From Albula goreensis (taxonomy: Eukaryota > Chordata > Actinopteri > Albuliformes > Albulidae): DNA of 64,000 nt. This document shows positions 63,813-64,000 of this stretch, one piece after another (within the stretch, counting starts at the first letter, position 1; each line of letters starts with the position of its first letter). The notes beneath the pieces were generated by a model. The model saw only the letters and a list, made by a program, of their open reading frames with translations. It was not told the DNA's origin and made no database searches. Both the position numbers and the translations under genes were made by a program. The DNA lies in contig CM040741.1 of NCBI GenBank assembly GCA_022829145.1, positions 43,508,534 through 43,572,533 on the forward strand. The letters are read 5' to 3'.

Positions 63813-64000
63813 TAATTATGATAGACTCTTACAGTTGGTCCAATCTGTACAAAAATGCTACCCCTACAGCAATGGCAATATTATCCACACTGAATTCTCT
63901 TGCCTCTGGCTCATTCTTCTCAACTGACACTTGCAGATGGCATTTCGCAGCCAGGTTATTAGAGTTAATTTTCTGCAGTGCTGAATGCCATACGGAAAAG

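Larger units (their letters stand above)
39441..64000. other. Non-coding DNA, no gene recognised
   Basis: Frames reach at most 128 codons (61258-61644 minus) without a recognisable motif. A pyrimidine-rich stretch at 43850-44410 is open in two frames and may be LINE-derived, but I could not match it. The repeats, CpG-rich patches and hairpins inside this stretch are listed separately. Confidence 0.55.

Overview
The window looks like non-coding chromosomal DNA of a ray-finned fish. It is AT-rich and has almost no long open reading frames outside one mobile element. It contains vertebrate-style microsatellites, a short interstitial telomere-like run, a tRNA-derived SINE with an L2-type tail, fish MITE-like elements and a decayed non-LTR retrotransposon. 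No bacterial-style gene organisation is present. The species cannot be named from the sequence alone.

The dominant feature is one complete LTR retrotransposon at 10705-17208 (about 6.5 kb). It has two nearly identical LTRs (982 and 975 bp), a 5-bp target-site duplication (GAGAA), a primer-binding site matching the 3' end of tRNA-Leu, a polypurine tract, and gag-pol coding sequence. The pol order is protease, integrase, reverse transcriptase, RNase H. In ordinary Ty3/gypsy elements integrase comes last, so this order places the copy in the Gmr1-like group of deuterostome Ty3/gypsy elements. The capsid part of gag has recognisable SCAN-domain signatures, which fits the published idea that the vertebrate SCAN domain came from a Gmr1-like capsid. 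The coding region is split by about seven frame changes. The LTRs differ only by small indels, mostly in homopolymers, with no substitution seen. The copy is therefore either very young and slightly damaged, or intact in the animal with indel errors in this assembly.

Layout: 1-10699 is non-coding, with a CT/CA microsatellite, a pogo/Tigger-like non-autonomous DNA transposon (7829-8338) and a telomere-like run (9257-9282). 10700-17213 is the retrotransposon with its duplicated target. 17214-33728 is non-coding, with a fish repeat fragment (about 18.8 kb), a GGTTCTT-type MITE (about 22.1 kb) and two hairpins. At 33729-33950 the minus strand carries a plausible promoter (NF-Y-type CCAAT box, TATA-like box) and a first coding exon for a hydrophobic signal or anchor peptide, ending at a canonical splice donor. 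If real, it is the start of a host gene whose first intron would cover most or all of the left half of the window. 33951-64000 is non-coding, with a SINE (36.1 kb), a LINE reverse-transcriptase fossil (38.3-39.4 kb), a long CA microsatellite (41.4 kb), two CpG-rich patches (42.8 and 46.4 kb), a compound tetranucleotide satellite (52.4 kb), a degenerate minisatellite (58.2 kb), an A/T-run hairpin (58.5 kb) and further inverted repeats near 62.9 and 63.8 kb.

No rRNA, tRNA gene, CRISPR array or operon was found. No second host exon could be supported by eye.
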